Source: Jejuia algarum
GTDB taxonomy: Bacteria; Bacteroidota; Bacteroidia; Flavobacteriales; Flavobacteriaceae
NCBI GenBank assembly: GCA_947495775.1
Contig: CANMAQ010000004.1
Coordinates: 186,001-250,000, forward strand
Reading direction: 5' to 3'
Length of the DNA: 64,000 nucleotides
The translations under genes and the position numbers were made by a program. This document shows positions 42,201-50,297 of the stretch, piece by piece. Position 1 is the first letter of the stretch, and each line of letters begins with the position of its first letter. A model generated the notes under the pieces. The model ran no database searches, was not told where the DNA came from, and saw nothing but the letters and a program-made list of their open reading frames with translations.

Positions 42201-44612
42201 ACAAACGAAGATGCTTCAGAGATTTTAAATATTACGAACAGCAGTGTAATAGATTTAGAAGGTGTATTTGCAGGAACATGCCAAATTTGGGGCTGGTCTT
42301 ACAGAGGCTTAGCCGATAACGGTGCGAGCTTTATGGGAGGTCCATTATCAGCATTACGTGCTGTAGAAACCTGTTCAGACGTGTCAACAACGGCAATAAC
42401 AGTAGTTAGAAATGCTGCTGCGCCTATAACAGACTTTACAGCAACATTAACTGGTACTCAAGAAAATCCTGTAGCTTTAACGACTGCTTATGGTAATATA
42501 AGTGCCACTTTAAATGAAAACGTGTTAACAGTTACTGGATCATTCTCAGGATTAACAAGTGATTTCGATGCTACAGTAGCAGGTGGAGCTCACATACACC
42601 AAGCTATTGCTGGTCGTAACGGTGGGGTAGAATTATTATTAGCAACAACAGTGTCTGGAGATTTAAGATCTGGAACGTATGAGGCCGTAAATAATACATT
42701 CATGCTTACAGAAGCCCAATTGGCAGCATTAAATGCAAGAGAATTATATGTTAATATTCATTCTGTAGCATTCCCAGGAGGTGAATTAAGAGGACAAATA
42801 TTACCAACAGTAGATCAGTATTTACAAACTAATTTATTAGGAAGTAACGAAGTCCCATCAATTAGCTCTGCAGCTAGTGGTAATCTAGTTATGGAATTAG
42901 ATGGAAACCAACTTACGGTTTCAGGATCGTTTGATGATTTATCGGGAGACATCGCTGTAGAATTAGCAGGAGGTGCACACATTCATGATGCAGAAGCCGG
43001 AAGAAATGGAGCGGTATCTATCGTTTTAAATTTAACTGCCGATGAAGATAATAGAGGTGCAGTATTAGAAGCTGTGAATAATTCATTTACATTAACAGAT
43101 GCTCAAGTGGCTTTATTAATGACACAAGGCAATTATGTTAACGTACATTCAACAGCATTTATGCCAGGTGAATTAAGAGGTCAAATTACGCCTTTAGCAG
43201 CAGCAGTATTTAGAGCAGAATTAACTGGCGCACAAGAAGTACCAGCAATCAATACAGATGCTACTGGACGATTAGTAATTACACATGATGGTTTTGGTAC
43301 AATCACAGTTAGTGGTTCATTTAATAACCTATCATCAGATTTAAATACAGAATTAGCAGGTGGTATACACTTACACCCTGGTATCGCAGGAACTAATGCA
43401 GGTGTAGATTTTATATTAAACCCTACAGTAGCAGCAGATAATAGAAATGCGGTATTGTTACCAGCAGACAACACATTTACATTGTCTCCAGAACAAATAG
43501 AACAACTATTTAGTAGAGGATATTATGTAAACGTACACAGTTTAAACTTTGCTCCAGGTGAATTAAGAGGACAAGTATTACCATTGGCCAATACGTATTT
43601 AGGTACTAATTTATCTGGTGCTAACGAAGTACAGCCAGTAATTACACAAGCTGTTGGAAACTTACAATTCGAACTTACAGGAGATCAATTAACTGTAACA
43701 GGTGGATTTAGCGGTTTAGAAGGAGATTTTGACGCTTCGATAGCAGGTGGTTCTCATTTACATATTGCTGATGCAGCAAATAATGGAGATGTTACTATCA
43801 TATTAAATGCTACTGTAGCATCAGATTTAAGAAGCGGTGTTTACAATGCAGCTGATAATACCTTTACAATCGACGAGCTACAAAGAGCAGCTTTATTAGG
43901 AGGAACTATTTATGTGAACATCCATACTACAGCTCATGCTTCTGGAGAATTAAGAGGACAGGTGTTAAGAGATGATAATGCATTCCCTACAGCAGCTGCG
44001 ATTGAAAGCCCAGAAAATGACACCACTATAGTTATTAGTAGTGAAGATGAAACACCTATTGAAGTAACATGGACAGCAGCGACCGATCGTAATGATGATC
44101 TTTTAGTATACACGTTCCAATTGGCTACAGATGCTACATTCGAAACTTTATTAGTAAACGATAAAGTAGGAACAGCATTAAGCTTTGTTACAGATAACGC
44201 AAGTGCGAGCGCCTTATTGGAAAGTGCAGGTATCGCCAATGGAGATACTGTAGTGTTATACCATAGAGTATTAGCTTCAGATGGTAGTGTATTTACACCA
44301 AGTGAAGCGTTTACAATTACGTTAACACGTGATACGACGTTAAATGTAAATACTTTCGATGAGACCACTACATTTAGTGTGTTCCCTAACCCTGCTAGCG
44401 ATGTGCTAACAATTAACTCTAATAGGAACTCACAAAATGTAAACATCCAATTGTTTGATATTACAGGAAAGCAATTGTATGCTAAAGCATTGGATATGAG
44501 TAACGCTGTAGAACGTGTTAATATATCAGCGTTAGAGCAAGGCGTTTATCTATTAAGTATTAACGATATAGATAGTGGTAAGACCATAACTAAACGAATT
44601 GTAAAAAGATAA
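39219..44612 (+). CDS. Large T9SS-secreted protein with lamin-tail, seven 130-residue repeats and four CHRD domains
   Basis: 1797 residues. Signal peptide (1-21), then a lamin-tail-like domain (FIELRNLGNATVDVSSYWLC, about 28-125). Seven units of ~130 residues follow (about 170-1065): the first and last have diverged, the middle five are identical. Four CHRD domains come next, starting near 1072, 1200, 1330 and 1460, each with a GGAHIH-like motif and ending in GELRGQ. An FN3/SusE-like domain starts near 1588. The last ~75 residues are a type A T9SS sorting domain (SVFPNPASD to GVYLLSI and a basic end). It should be secreted and fixed to the cell surface. CHRD domains are of unknown function in bacteria. 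An adhesive or structural role is inferred. Confidence 0.93.
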   Translation: MKMKKLLSTLLFVMAFGLTQAQVVIQQVRETGFIELRNLGNATVDVSSYWLCDFPAYTQLNDTDITVVSGNLNLEPNATVAISGFDFIDSADGELGLYATGNFGSTAAIRDYIQWGSANHQRAGVAASAGVWSDANATIPAFAATSGLVYDGTGNSPSDYTEELCNVVAADITINTSNLNATTSVAEDGLSAVICIDDLADDITIDVAEGSVGAFEGFIITDATTNEILASPGATPYDLNGTGSGSCDIRYVRFEGILNGNVIGNTLDDLEGCFALSNPVRIIREAADAGTIAIDIDATGNPNNTTSIAEDGLSAVICIDNVGDPLVVTHDNPGAENLSYRYVITNEDASEILNITNSSSIDLSVAGTGTCQIWGWSYRGLADNGASFMGGPLSALRAVETCSDVSTMAITVIREAADAGTIAIDIDATGNPNNTTSIAEDGLSAVICIDNVGDPLVVTHDNPGAENLSYRYVITNEDASEILNITNSSSIDLSVAGTGTCQIWGWSYRGLADNGASFMGGPLSALRAVETCSDVSTMAITVIREAADAGTIAIDIDATGNPNNTTSIAEDGLSAVICIDNVGDPLVVTHDNPGAENLSYRYVITNEDASEILNITNSSSIDLSVAGTGTCQIWGWSYRGLADNGASFMGGPLSALRAVETCSDVSTMAITVIREAADAGTIAIDIDATGNPNNTTSIAEDGLSAVICIDNVGDPLVVTHDNPGAENLSYRYVITNEDASEILNITNSSSIDLSVAGTGTCQIWGWSYRGLADNGASFMGGPLSALRAVETCSDVSTMAITVIREAADAGTIAIDIDATGNPNNTTSIAEDGLSAVICIDNVGDPLVVTHDNPGAENLSYRYVITNEDASEILNITNSSSIDLSVAGTGTCQIWGWSYRGLADNGASFMGGPLSALRAVETCSDVSTMAITVIREAADAGTIAIDVENTSGANGTTIIENATSAQIITGDAIANPIIVTHDNPGATNLSYRYVITNEDASEILNITNSSVIDLEGVFAGTCQIWGWSYRGLADNGASFMGGPLSALRAVETCSDVSTTAITVVRNAAAPITDFTATLTGTQENPVALTTAYGNISATLNENVLTVTGSFSGLTSDFDATVAGGAHIHQAIAGRNGGVELLLATTVSGDLRSGTYEAVNNTFMLTEAQLAALNARELYVNIHSVAFPGGELRGQILPTVDQYLQTNLLGSNEVPSISSAASGNLVMELDGNQLTVSGSFDDLSGDIAVELAGGAHIHDAEAGRNGAVSIVLNLTADEDNRGAVLEAVNNSFTLTDAQVALLMTQGNYVNVHSTAFMPGELRGQITPLAAAVFRAELTGAQEVPAINTDATGRLVITHDGFGTITVSGSFNNLSSDLNTELAGGIHLHPGIAGTNAGVDFILNPTVAADNRNAVLLPADNTFTLSPEQIEQLFSRGYYVNVHSLNFAPGELRGQVLPLANTYLGTNLSGANEVQPVITQAVGNLQFELTGDQLTVTGGFSGLEGDFDASIAGGSHLHIADAANNGDVTIILNATVASDLRSGVYNAADNTFTIDELQRAALLGGTIYVNIHTTAHASGELRGQVLRDDNAFPTAAAIESPENDTTIVISSEDETPIEVTWTAATDRNDDLLVYTFQLATDATFETLLVNDKVGTALSFVTDNASASALLESAGIANGDTVVLYHRVLASDGSVFTPSEAFTITLTRDTTLNVNTFDETTTFSVFPNPASDVLTINSNRNSQNVNIQLFDITGKQLYAKALDMSNAVERVNISALEQGVYLLSINDIDSGKTITKRIVKR
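40071..42410 (+). repeat. Tandem array of six 390-bp coding repeats, five homogenised
   Basis: Units begin at 40071, 40461, 40851, 41241, 41631 and 42021, an exact 390-bp period (130 codons). The first five are near identical in DNA and encode identical protein. The sixth (42021-42410) has a diverged first half but shares the second half. An older diverged unit lies just before 40071. Differences among the five are single synonymous changes, for example GCT/GCA and AAC/AAT near 40260-40290 and the equivalent positions. Confidence 0.95.
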
Positions 44613-44640
44613 TGACATAAACGTAGTTTTTTGTTGTGGT

Positions 44641-44677
44641 AAAGGGGGTGTCTTAATGTGTGAGATGCCCCCTTTTT
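44641..44677 (+). terminator. Rho-independent terminator
   Basis: A 13-bp stem with two G-T pairs (AAAGGGGG arm at 44641-44653 with 44663-44675) followed by Ts, 29 bp past the stop of the large T9SS gene. Confidence 0.85.
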
Positions 44678-44726
44678 AATGCTTTATAGGTAACACTATT
44701 GGTATAAAATCACTAGGAGCGATTAC

Positions 44727-44885
44727 ACCCAAATTAATCATTTATGGCTTTCCATTGCAGCAAACACTAGCGTTACGTTATGCTTTTTATTTAACCGTAG
44801 TGCTAACTACGTTGAAATTAAGAAAATAGTCCTGTTTATGGCATTTAAAATTCTCATGACGATGTTTCAATGCATAATCTGGGTT
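44727..44885 (+). repeat. Interspersed palindromic repeat, copy A
   Basis: A 159-bp element starting ACCCAAATTAATC and ending GCATAATCTGGGTT, so the ends are imperfect inverted repeats. It has a central hairpin CGTAGT/ACTACG (44796-44801 with 44806-44811). It is clearly related along its length to copy B (47452-47624), same orientation, and in reverse to copy C (56917-57087). The remaining bases to the next gene (44886-45043) hold nothing recognisable. Confidence 0.8.
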
Positions 44886-45043
44886 AAAAACAAATTTAAT
44901 GATACGTTAAAGGCATCTCCATCGCGATAAAGATTGAGGTGTTTTATTTTTTTAGTAAGTTCGTTTTTTATTAAGGTTAATGTAGGTTTAAGCCTTTTCT
45001 AAGGCAATACCGTATTATAATTTTAACCGTTACCGAAGATGCA

Positions 45044-46273
45044 ATGAAAAGAATGCTTATTATAGGGTATGTGTGGCCAGAACCTAGGAGTTCTGCTGCA
45101 GGAAGTAGAATGTTACAATTAATTCGCATTTTTAAAGCAGAAGGCTATACCATTACATTTGCAAGTTCCTGCGCAAAAACAGATAATGCCTACCCTTTGG
45201 AAACACTTGGTGTGTCTCAAGAAACTATTGTTTTAAACGACTCGAGTTTCGATACTTTTATTAAAGTATTACAGCCTAATATTGTTATGTTCGATCGTTT
45301 TATGATGGAAGAACAATACGGGTGGCGTGTTGCAGCACATTGTCCTAATGCTTTAAGGGTATTAGATACCGAAGATTTACACTTTTTACGCAAAGCCAGA
45401 CAACAAGCCTTTAAAACCAATGCGCCTATTGCTACTTATTTAAAAGGGGATTTGGCAAAACGCGAAATAGCCAGTATATACCGATCAGATATCAGTTTGA
45501 TTATTTCTACCTATGAGATGCATTTGTTAAAAAACCAGTTTCATGTTCCATCGTCACTATTACATTATTTACCGTTTTTAATAGAGGAATCTCATCTAAC
45601 AACTCAAACCTTACCAGCATTCGAAGCACGACAGTATTTTGTATTTATTGGTAATTTTATGCACGCCCCCAATTACGATGCGGTGATGTATTTAAAACAA
45701 GACCTTTGGCCAGGAATACGACAAAAGTTACCCAAAGCTCAATTGCATATTTATGGGGCATATACCCCTCAAAAAGTACAGCAATTGCATAATACTAAAG
45801 AAGGATTTCTTACAAAAGGTTTTGCCGAAGACGTACATACGGTAATGCAACAGGCTAAAGTGTGTTTGGTACCTGTACGTTATGGTGCAGGTTTAAAAGG
45901 CAAATTGGTAGATGCTATGTTAAATGGAACGCCTGTGGTAACCACAGCAGTTGGAGCAGAAGGTTTAATACAACCTGTAACCGCAAGTGGTACTATTACA
46001 GAGACACCAGAGGCTTTTATTGAAGCTGCGGTTGCGCTATATACCGATATATCCCATTGGAATACCAAACATCTAGGAATGCCAGAAACGATTACAGCTT
46101 ATTTAAATGTGAACCAACACGTGCCTATTTTTAACAATCTAATACGAGAAACGTTAAAACACTTACAAGAAAAACGCGATGCTAATTTTACAGGTGCAAT
46201 GCTTATGCATCACACTCTGCAAAGTACAAAGTACTTGAGCAAATGGATAGAAGCAAAAAACAAGGTGGTTTAA
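45044..46273 (+). CDS. GT4-like glycosyltransferase
   Basis: 409 residues, GT-B fold. The N-terminal Rossmann domain begins MLIIGYVWPEPRSSAAGSRM. The C-terminal domain contains FIGNFMHAPNYDAVMYLKQD, then VPVRYGAGLKGKLVDAMLNG and TPVVTTAVGAEGL, matching the Glyco_trans_1_4 type with the donor-binding loop. The usual EPFG-type Glu is replaced within YGAGLKGK, which is common in this subgroup. It stands alone between copies A and B of the palindromic repeat, away from other glycan genes. Substrates unknown. Confidence 0.88.
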   Translation: MKRMLIIGYVWPEPRSSAAGSRMLQLIRIFKAEGYTITFASSCAKTDNAYPLETLGVSQETIVLNDSSFDTFIKVLQPNIVMFDRFMMEEQYGWRVAAHCPNALRVLDTEDLHFLRKARQQAFKTNAPIATYLKGDLAKREIASIYRSDISLIISTYEMHLLKNQFHVPSSLLHYLPFLIEESHLTTQTLPAFEARQYFVFIGNFMHAPNYDAVMYLKQDLWPGIRQKLPKAQLHIYGAYTPQKVQQLHNTKEGFLTKGFAEDVHTVMQQAKVCLVPVRYGAGLKGKLVDAMLNGTPVVTTAVGAEGLIQPVTASGTITETPEAFIEAAVALYTDISHWNTKHLGMPETITAYLNVNQHVPIFNNLIRETLKHLQEKRDANFTGAMLMHHTLQSTKYLSKWIEAKNKVV

Positions 46274-46328
46274 AGTGGTATTTGTTATATTGTTTTTACC
46301 TTTAATAGGTTACTCCTAGTTGTATGTT

Positions 46329-46721
46329 TTAAATAGTATTTTTCTCAGTTCCATTACGCTTTCTTTTTAACCTGAGATGTTTTTTGTTTTTGAGGTTAAA
46401 TACTCTAAATTTTAAGCGATCTCTATCTTTTTTAATGATATAATTAAAAGAGTCTCCCACTGTAATATATCTATTTTTATAAATAACATCGGGATCTTCT
46501 TCATTCATTTCAATAGAAACCTCCTTGCCAATACCGTTCTTAGTTTCTATGATGAGATAAATGATTCTATCCTTTTTTTTTAGGCCCTTTATTCTTTCAT
46601 GATTACTATTTTCATAGTATAAATCTATGAACTTTAATTCTTCTGATTTTTCTGTTTGAGCATTTATTAGTAGTGGTAAAAATGTAAAAATAAATAGAGA
46701 AATGTAATATGAAGTTTTCAT
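46329..46721 (-). CDS. Small exported protein of unknown function
   Basis: 130 residues with a Sec signal peptide ending at INAQ. The mature part is strongly charged and beta-rich (IIYLIIETKNGIGKEVSIEM, then VGDSFNYII) and ends in a highly basic tail (LKRKRNGTEKN). The family is not recognised. It resembles in tone small proteins that accompany surface or effector systems, but that is only an impression. It lies 35 bp after the next gene on the same strand and is probably co-transcribed with it. Confidence 0.65.
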   Translation of the reverse strand: MKTSYYISLFIFTFLPLLINAQTEKSEELKFIDLYYENSNHERIKGLKKKDRIIYLIIETKNGIGKEVSIEMNEEDPDVIYKNRYITVGDSFNYIIKKDRDRLKFRVFNLKNKKHLRLKRKRNGTEKNTI

Positions 46722-46756
46722 AAATAAGATTAAATATAAGTAATAATTAGAGGACG

Positions 46757-47140
46757 TTATTGTAATGTATTATTTTTTTCAAGAAGTTCTAGATATTTAT
46801 CTTTTCCAAGGGTTAAATAATATAAAGGGTATAAAAAAACGAGCCCAGCAATGGTTGCAAAGATGAGGCTTTTAGTAACGACAAGGAGTCCTGCTAATAC
46901 CATAAATACAGCTTTAACGATAGCTTCATACTTAAAACTATTTAGAGTTAACACTACGATTTCGTTGTCGGTGATATTTAATTTTATTTTTTGACTACCA
47001 CACCAAGCTGTTTTTGCATAAATTTCGTGTTGGCCATTTTCTACTTCATATTCTTTAATTTCTCGATTAATAGCACCATAGTCTTTTTCGTTTATATATA
47101 TTTTTGCTCCAGTGGAACTTTCTATTTTAATTTTTCCCAT
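46757..47140 (-). CDS. Small membrane protein with PEGA-like N-terminal domain
   Basis: 127 residues. The first ~65 (IKIESSTGAKIYINEKDYG, HEIYAKTAWCGSQKI) resemble a PEGA-type beta domain, which usually binds polysaccharide or protein surfaces. Two hydrophobic helices at about 76-90 and 92-110 follow, with a charged tail. No signal peptide, so the N-terminal domain may be cytosolic. It is upstream of the 130-residue exported protein gene with a 35-bp gap. Confidence 0.6.
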   Translation of the reverse strand: MGKIKIESSTGAKIYINEKDYGAINREIKEYEVENGQHEIYAKTAWCGSQKIKLNITDNEIVVLTLNSFKYEAIVKAVFMVLAGLLVVTKSLIFATIAGLVFLYPLYYLTLGKDKYLELLEKNNTLQ

Positions 47141-47451
47141 TTTTTGTTTTAATGTTTAGTATTATCTATCACTAATCTAAAGTATTTTAATGATTTGAAA
47201 CTATATATAATTAAAATTAATTTGTGGTTTCTGTAGTTCTGAAAAATAAGACATCGAATTCAAAATACTATTTATAAATTCAACACTACTAAAAGAGGAA
47301 CCAAACGTTGTAATTGGCCTCTAATCGTAGATTAAGGTGATATTAAGAATGAATGCCGAGTCAATAAAGCAAGTAAAACAGATTTCTAAAGGTGTTTTTA
47401 ATACGGGAATACATGTACCAAACTGTTGTGTAAAATAGTTTTAGAATATTA

Positions 47452-47624
47452 AACCCAAATTAATCATTAGAATATCTATTATGGCTTTTCACTGCAGCAA
47501 GTACTAATACTACGCTATGTTTTTTAATTTAACCGTAAGTGATAACTACGCTAAAATTAAGAAAATAGTGGAGTTTATAGCATTTGAAATTTTCATGGTA
47601 ATGTTACAAGGCATAATCTGGGTT
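47452..47624 (+). repeat. Interspersed palindromic repeat, copy B
   Basis: A 173-bp element from AACCCAAATTAATC to GCATAATCTGGGTT, the best preserved match to copy A, with a 14-bp insertion relative to it near the left end. The shared core includes TTTAACCGTA and AAAATTAAGAAAATAGT. It lies in a 614-bp gap (47141-47754) that otherwise has only a 16-nt match to the end of the GT4 gene (47697-47712 with 46245-46260) and no credible gene. Confidence 0.8.
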
Positions 47625-47754
47625 AAAATCAATATTTAAAAGAATATAGATAAACAGGTATGATAGCTTTATATAACACAAAGCATAAGACAACAAGGAT
47701 AGAAGCAAAAAATAAGAAAATGTAAATCGAATTCAATGATGTGCTTTTAGCATT

Positions 47755-48444
47755 TTAAATGCCAAAATTGACGCTAATTTTAGAATCACTTGAAATTTCA
47801 AAACGGGAAGATGCCGCTTTAATTTTGATACTATTGGTTAAGTGTAATAAGTTATAGGTCATGAATGTGGCATTTTTATTTATATAATTGTCTTCTTCAA
47901 CATAATGTGCCACATTCAAAGTGTGAGATTCAGTCATAGTTTTTTCAATCCAATGTCTATAAGATTGTGGGGGTATGGCATAACCAATACGTTGTATCGT
48001 GTGTAATATGTTTATAGCACAATGCGAGATGCCTTGGTCTTTACCAGTAATAGCACAGCCCGCTACTTTGTCACGAAAAACAGATCTCCCTTTGCGATCA
48101 GTCACATCTTTCATGGCATACATGCGTTCTGTAAGTTTTTGAACTACAGACGATTTCACTCCTAATGTTATGGGAGTTCCTATGATAAGAATATCAGCTT
48201 CTATTATGCGTTTAAATAAAGTAGGCCATTCATCAATGGGCTCTTGGTGGGCGGTCATATCTGGGAATATACCAAAGGGTACAGTATAATCTGTAAATCT
48301 AAGGATATCCACTTGCACACCTTCTGCTAACATGATTTGTTGTGACAGGTTCATCAATTTGGTCGTAGTATTTTTTTCAGGAGACTTCTTTTGTGTGCAG
48401 TCAACATATATGGCCTTTAAATTAGAAAAGTCAGGTGTATCCAT
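47755..48444 (-). CDS. Flavodoxin-fold NAD(P)H-dependent oxidoreductase
   Basis: About 229 residues from ATG at 48444 (MDTPDFSNLK). A longer frame starting at 48525 adds 27 residues, MSVFRVVTV onward, that do not fit the family start. The fold has KAIYVDCTQKKSPEKNTTT as the FMN phosphate loop, DILIIGTPITLG as the second flavin loop and the ITGKDQGISHCAIN segment. It resembles NADPH-dependent FMN reductases. It stands 190 bp after the racemase-like gene on the same strand; a link to the ergothioneine genes is possible but not shown. Confidence 0.8.
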   Translation of the reverse strand: MDTPDFSNLKAIYVDCTQKKSPEKNTTTKLMNLSQQIMLAEGVQVDILRFTDYTVPFGIFPDMTAHQEPIDEWPTLFKRIIEADILIIGTPITLGVKSSVVQKLTERMYAMKDVTDRKGRSVFRDKVAGCAITGKDQGISHCAINILHTIQRIGYAIPPQSYRHWIEKTMTESHTLNVAHYVEEDNYINKNATFMTYNLLHLTNSIKIKAASSRFEISSDSKISVNFGI

Positions 48445-48635
48445 GTTATAAAAGCGTTTATTTAGTATGAATTTTACATAAAAACAAGTGTTAAGGATTA
48501 CCGTTACAACTCTAAACACGGACAAGAGACGCTAAGAGGTAATACCTAAAAACAAATGTTCTTACAAGTAATTATAGTACTAAAATAAAAATTAAAGTAA
48601 TGTGCAATTGACGAGATATGCTTTAGAATACGTAT

Positions 48636-49313
48636 TTAAACGGATAGTGCTAAAACTTCTTCAATTTGAAGCAGTGCGAGATCTATAACAGGTGGTAATT
48701 CTAAAATTTGAGCATAAAGCATAGAGAGTTCTGTACAGGCGATAATCACTTTAGAAGTTTTCGAGTATGTAATGATGTGTTTTTTATAATCTGCGATAGC
48801 AGTTTCAGTAGCATGCCCAGCATACAGGGCTTGTCTTAAAGCATCTATAGCAGTAAGCGCATTAGCTTCTGGTGTATGCACTGTGATGCCCATAGGTGTT
48901 ACATAAGACCGAATGTATTGGGAGTTCATAGTATATGCCGATCCAAAAAGGGTAACTGCCGTAATGCCTTCTGCGGTTAAACGTTCGGTGAGTAATTTTA
49001 ACGGATGAATGATAGGGAATTGTAATAGACCTCTATCATAGGTTTCGTGTAAGGTAATGTTAGGAATGAGTACGCTGCGAATAGGAAGTGTAAAACAGGC
49101 CTCTAAATGTGTTTTTAACGCAGGAATAAGCGTATCGAATTGCTGCGGTAAAAATGGATTTAGCGTGTTGAAATCAACATTGAAAAGAATGCAGGGAAAG
49201 GTATGGTACGCCCCATGCAACGCATTGTATTTGGCGTTAAGCGTTTCTAAATAAAACAAGGTGCTTTGGCTGCCTAAACCTAAAAGCGCGATATGTGTGC
49301 CTGCCAAACTCAA
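48636..49313 (-). CDS. Aspartate/glutamate racemase-family protein lacking one catalytic Cys
   Basis: 225 residues. The fold is recognisable from IALLGLGSQSTLFYLETL at the N-terminus and VIIACTELSM near 189-198. The second catalytic Cys (Cys193) is present, but the first, normally in a CNTAH-like motif, is replaced by PNITLHE at 84-90. A two-base racemase is therefore unlikely; a lyase, hydrolase or decarboxylase-like role is more plausible. The start is TTG at 49313, 2 bp after the egtD stop, so it belongs to the egtB-egtD operon. Confidence 0.75.
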   Translation of the reverse strand: MSLAGTHIALLGLGSQSTLFYLETLNAKYNALHGAYHTFPCILFNVDFNTLNPFLPQQFDTLIPALKTHLEACFTLPIRSVLIPNITLHETYDRGLLQFPIIHPLKLLTERLTAEGITAVTLFGSAYTMNSQYIRSYVTPMGITVHTPEANALTAIDALRQALYAGHATETAIADYKKHIITYSKTSKVIIACTELSMLYAQILELPPVIDLALLQIEEVLALSV

Positions 49314-49315
49314 AA

Positions 49316-50284
49316 TTACACTTTCTCTAAAATATAATCTGCAAAATACGCATTGCGATCTGTTAATTTGTCTAAGACAACCAAAGGTGTGTCTTTAATA
49401 ATGGCATGTAAAATGCTATCGTTATACTTTCTTGAAATTTCGGTATGGATACGTTCGTCTTTTTTAAAATGAAAGGTTTTATTTAGTGTTTTAATATGGA
49501 CATCTTGGGCTTTACGACTCTTTAAATAACTTTTAGCAATACCTTCTGCTTCGGTATATTCAGGATCGTGTGTAAAGGCTTCTAAATCGAAATTGGCGTC
49601 GAGTTCGTTATTGATACGCTGTAAAATGTTGAGATTAAATTGACGGGTAATGCCTTGAGCATCGTTGTAGGCAGGAAGTACAAGCGCTTCAGATTTAATG
49701 AGGTCTACCCCTAAAACAATCTTGTCTTTAGAGTTGATAGAAGCACTTAGTTTCTCCATAAAATAAGCCGCTTCATTGTCTTTAAGATTCCCAATATTAG
49801 AACCTAAAAATAAAATGACTTTAGGTTTTGTAGACGACTTAATAGTTTCTAAAACATTAAAATAATCCCCTTCTTTAGGGTGTACCTTCACTTCGGGAAG
49901 CTCTACAGCCAATTGACGCTCTAAATGGGCTAAGGCATTTTTAGAAATATCAATAGGGGTATAGGTGTATTGGTACTGCTGCGCAGAAAGTACTTTTAGT
50001 AAAGCTTTGGTTTTTGTACCATCTCCAGCACCTAGTTCAATAAGGTCGAAGTCTGTGTCTTGATTTAAGTTAAGCTTTGTAATTAAATCCTGCGTTTTGT
50101 TTTTAAAAATATCATACTCCGCGCGGGTTAAATAATACTCTGGCATGTTCATGATTTTCACAAACAAGGCATCGCCTATTTTGTCATAAAAATATTTAGA
50201 AGCTAAAAATTTAGAGCTTGCTGATAACCCTGTATGAACATCATTTTTAAAAGTCTCATTAAGGACTTGTGTTGCATTTTCCAA
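49316..50284 (-). CDS. egtD: L-histidine N-alpha-methyltransferase
   Basis: 322 residues. NMPEYYLTRAEYDIF near 46-60, the SAM motif LIELGAGDGTKTKALL at 81-96 and FLGSNIGNL are signatures of EgtD (Methyltransf_33). It trimethylates histidine to hercynine, the first step of ergothioneine synthesis. The start is TTG at 50284; no other start lies between it and the egtB stop 13 bp upstream. The gene is followed 2 bp later by the racemase-like gene. Confidence 0.93.
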   Translation of the reverse strand: MENATQVLNETFKNDVHTGLSASSKFLASKYFYDKIGDALFVKIMNMPEYYLTRAEYDIFKNKTQDLITKLNLNQDTDFDLIELGAGDGTKTKALLKVLSAQQYQYTYTPIDISKNALAHLERQLAVELPEVKVHPKEGDYFNVLETIKSSTKPKVILFLGSNIGNLKDNEAAYFMEKLSASINSKDKIVLGVDLIKSEALVLPAYNDAQGITRQFNLNILQRINNELDANFDLEAFTHDPEYTEAEGIAKSYLKSRKAQDVHIKTLNKTFHFKKDERIHTEISRKYNDSILHAIIKDTPLVVLDKLTDRNAYFADYILEKV

Positions 50285-50297
50285 TAGTATGTGTATT

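Noticed and set aside
40071..42410. CRISPR-like or satellite array
   Set aside because: The 390-bp units are contiguous, in frame and coding, with no short repeats separated by unique spacers.
47349..47440. 29-codon frame on the plus strand in the gap before repeat B
   Set aside because: No supporting signal and no resemblance to known proteins; it is within chance for this base composition.
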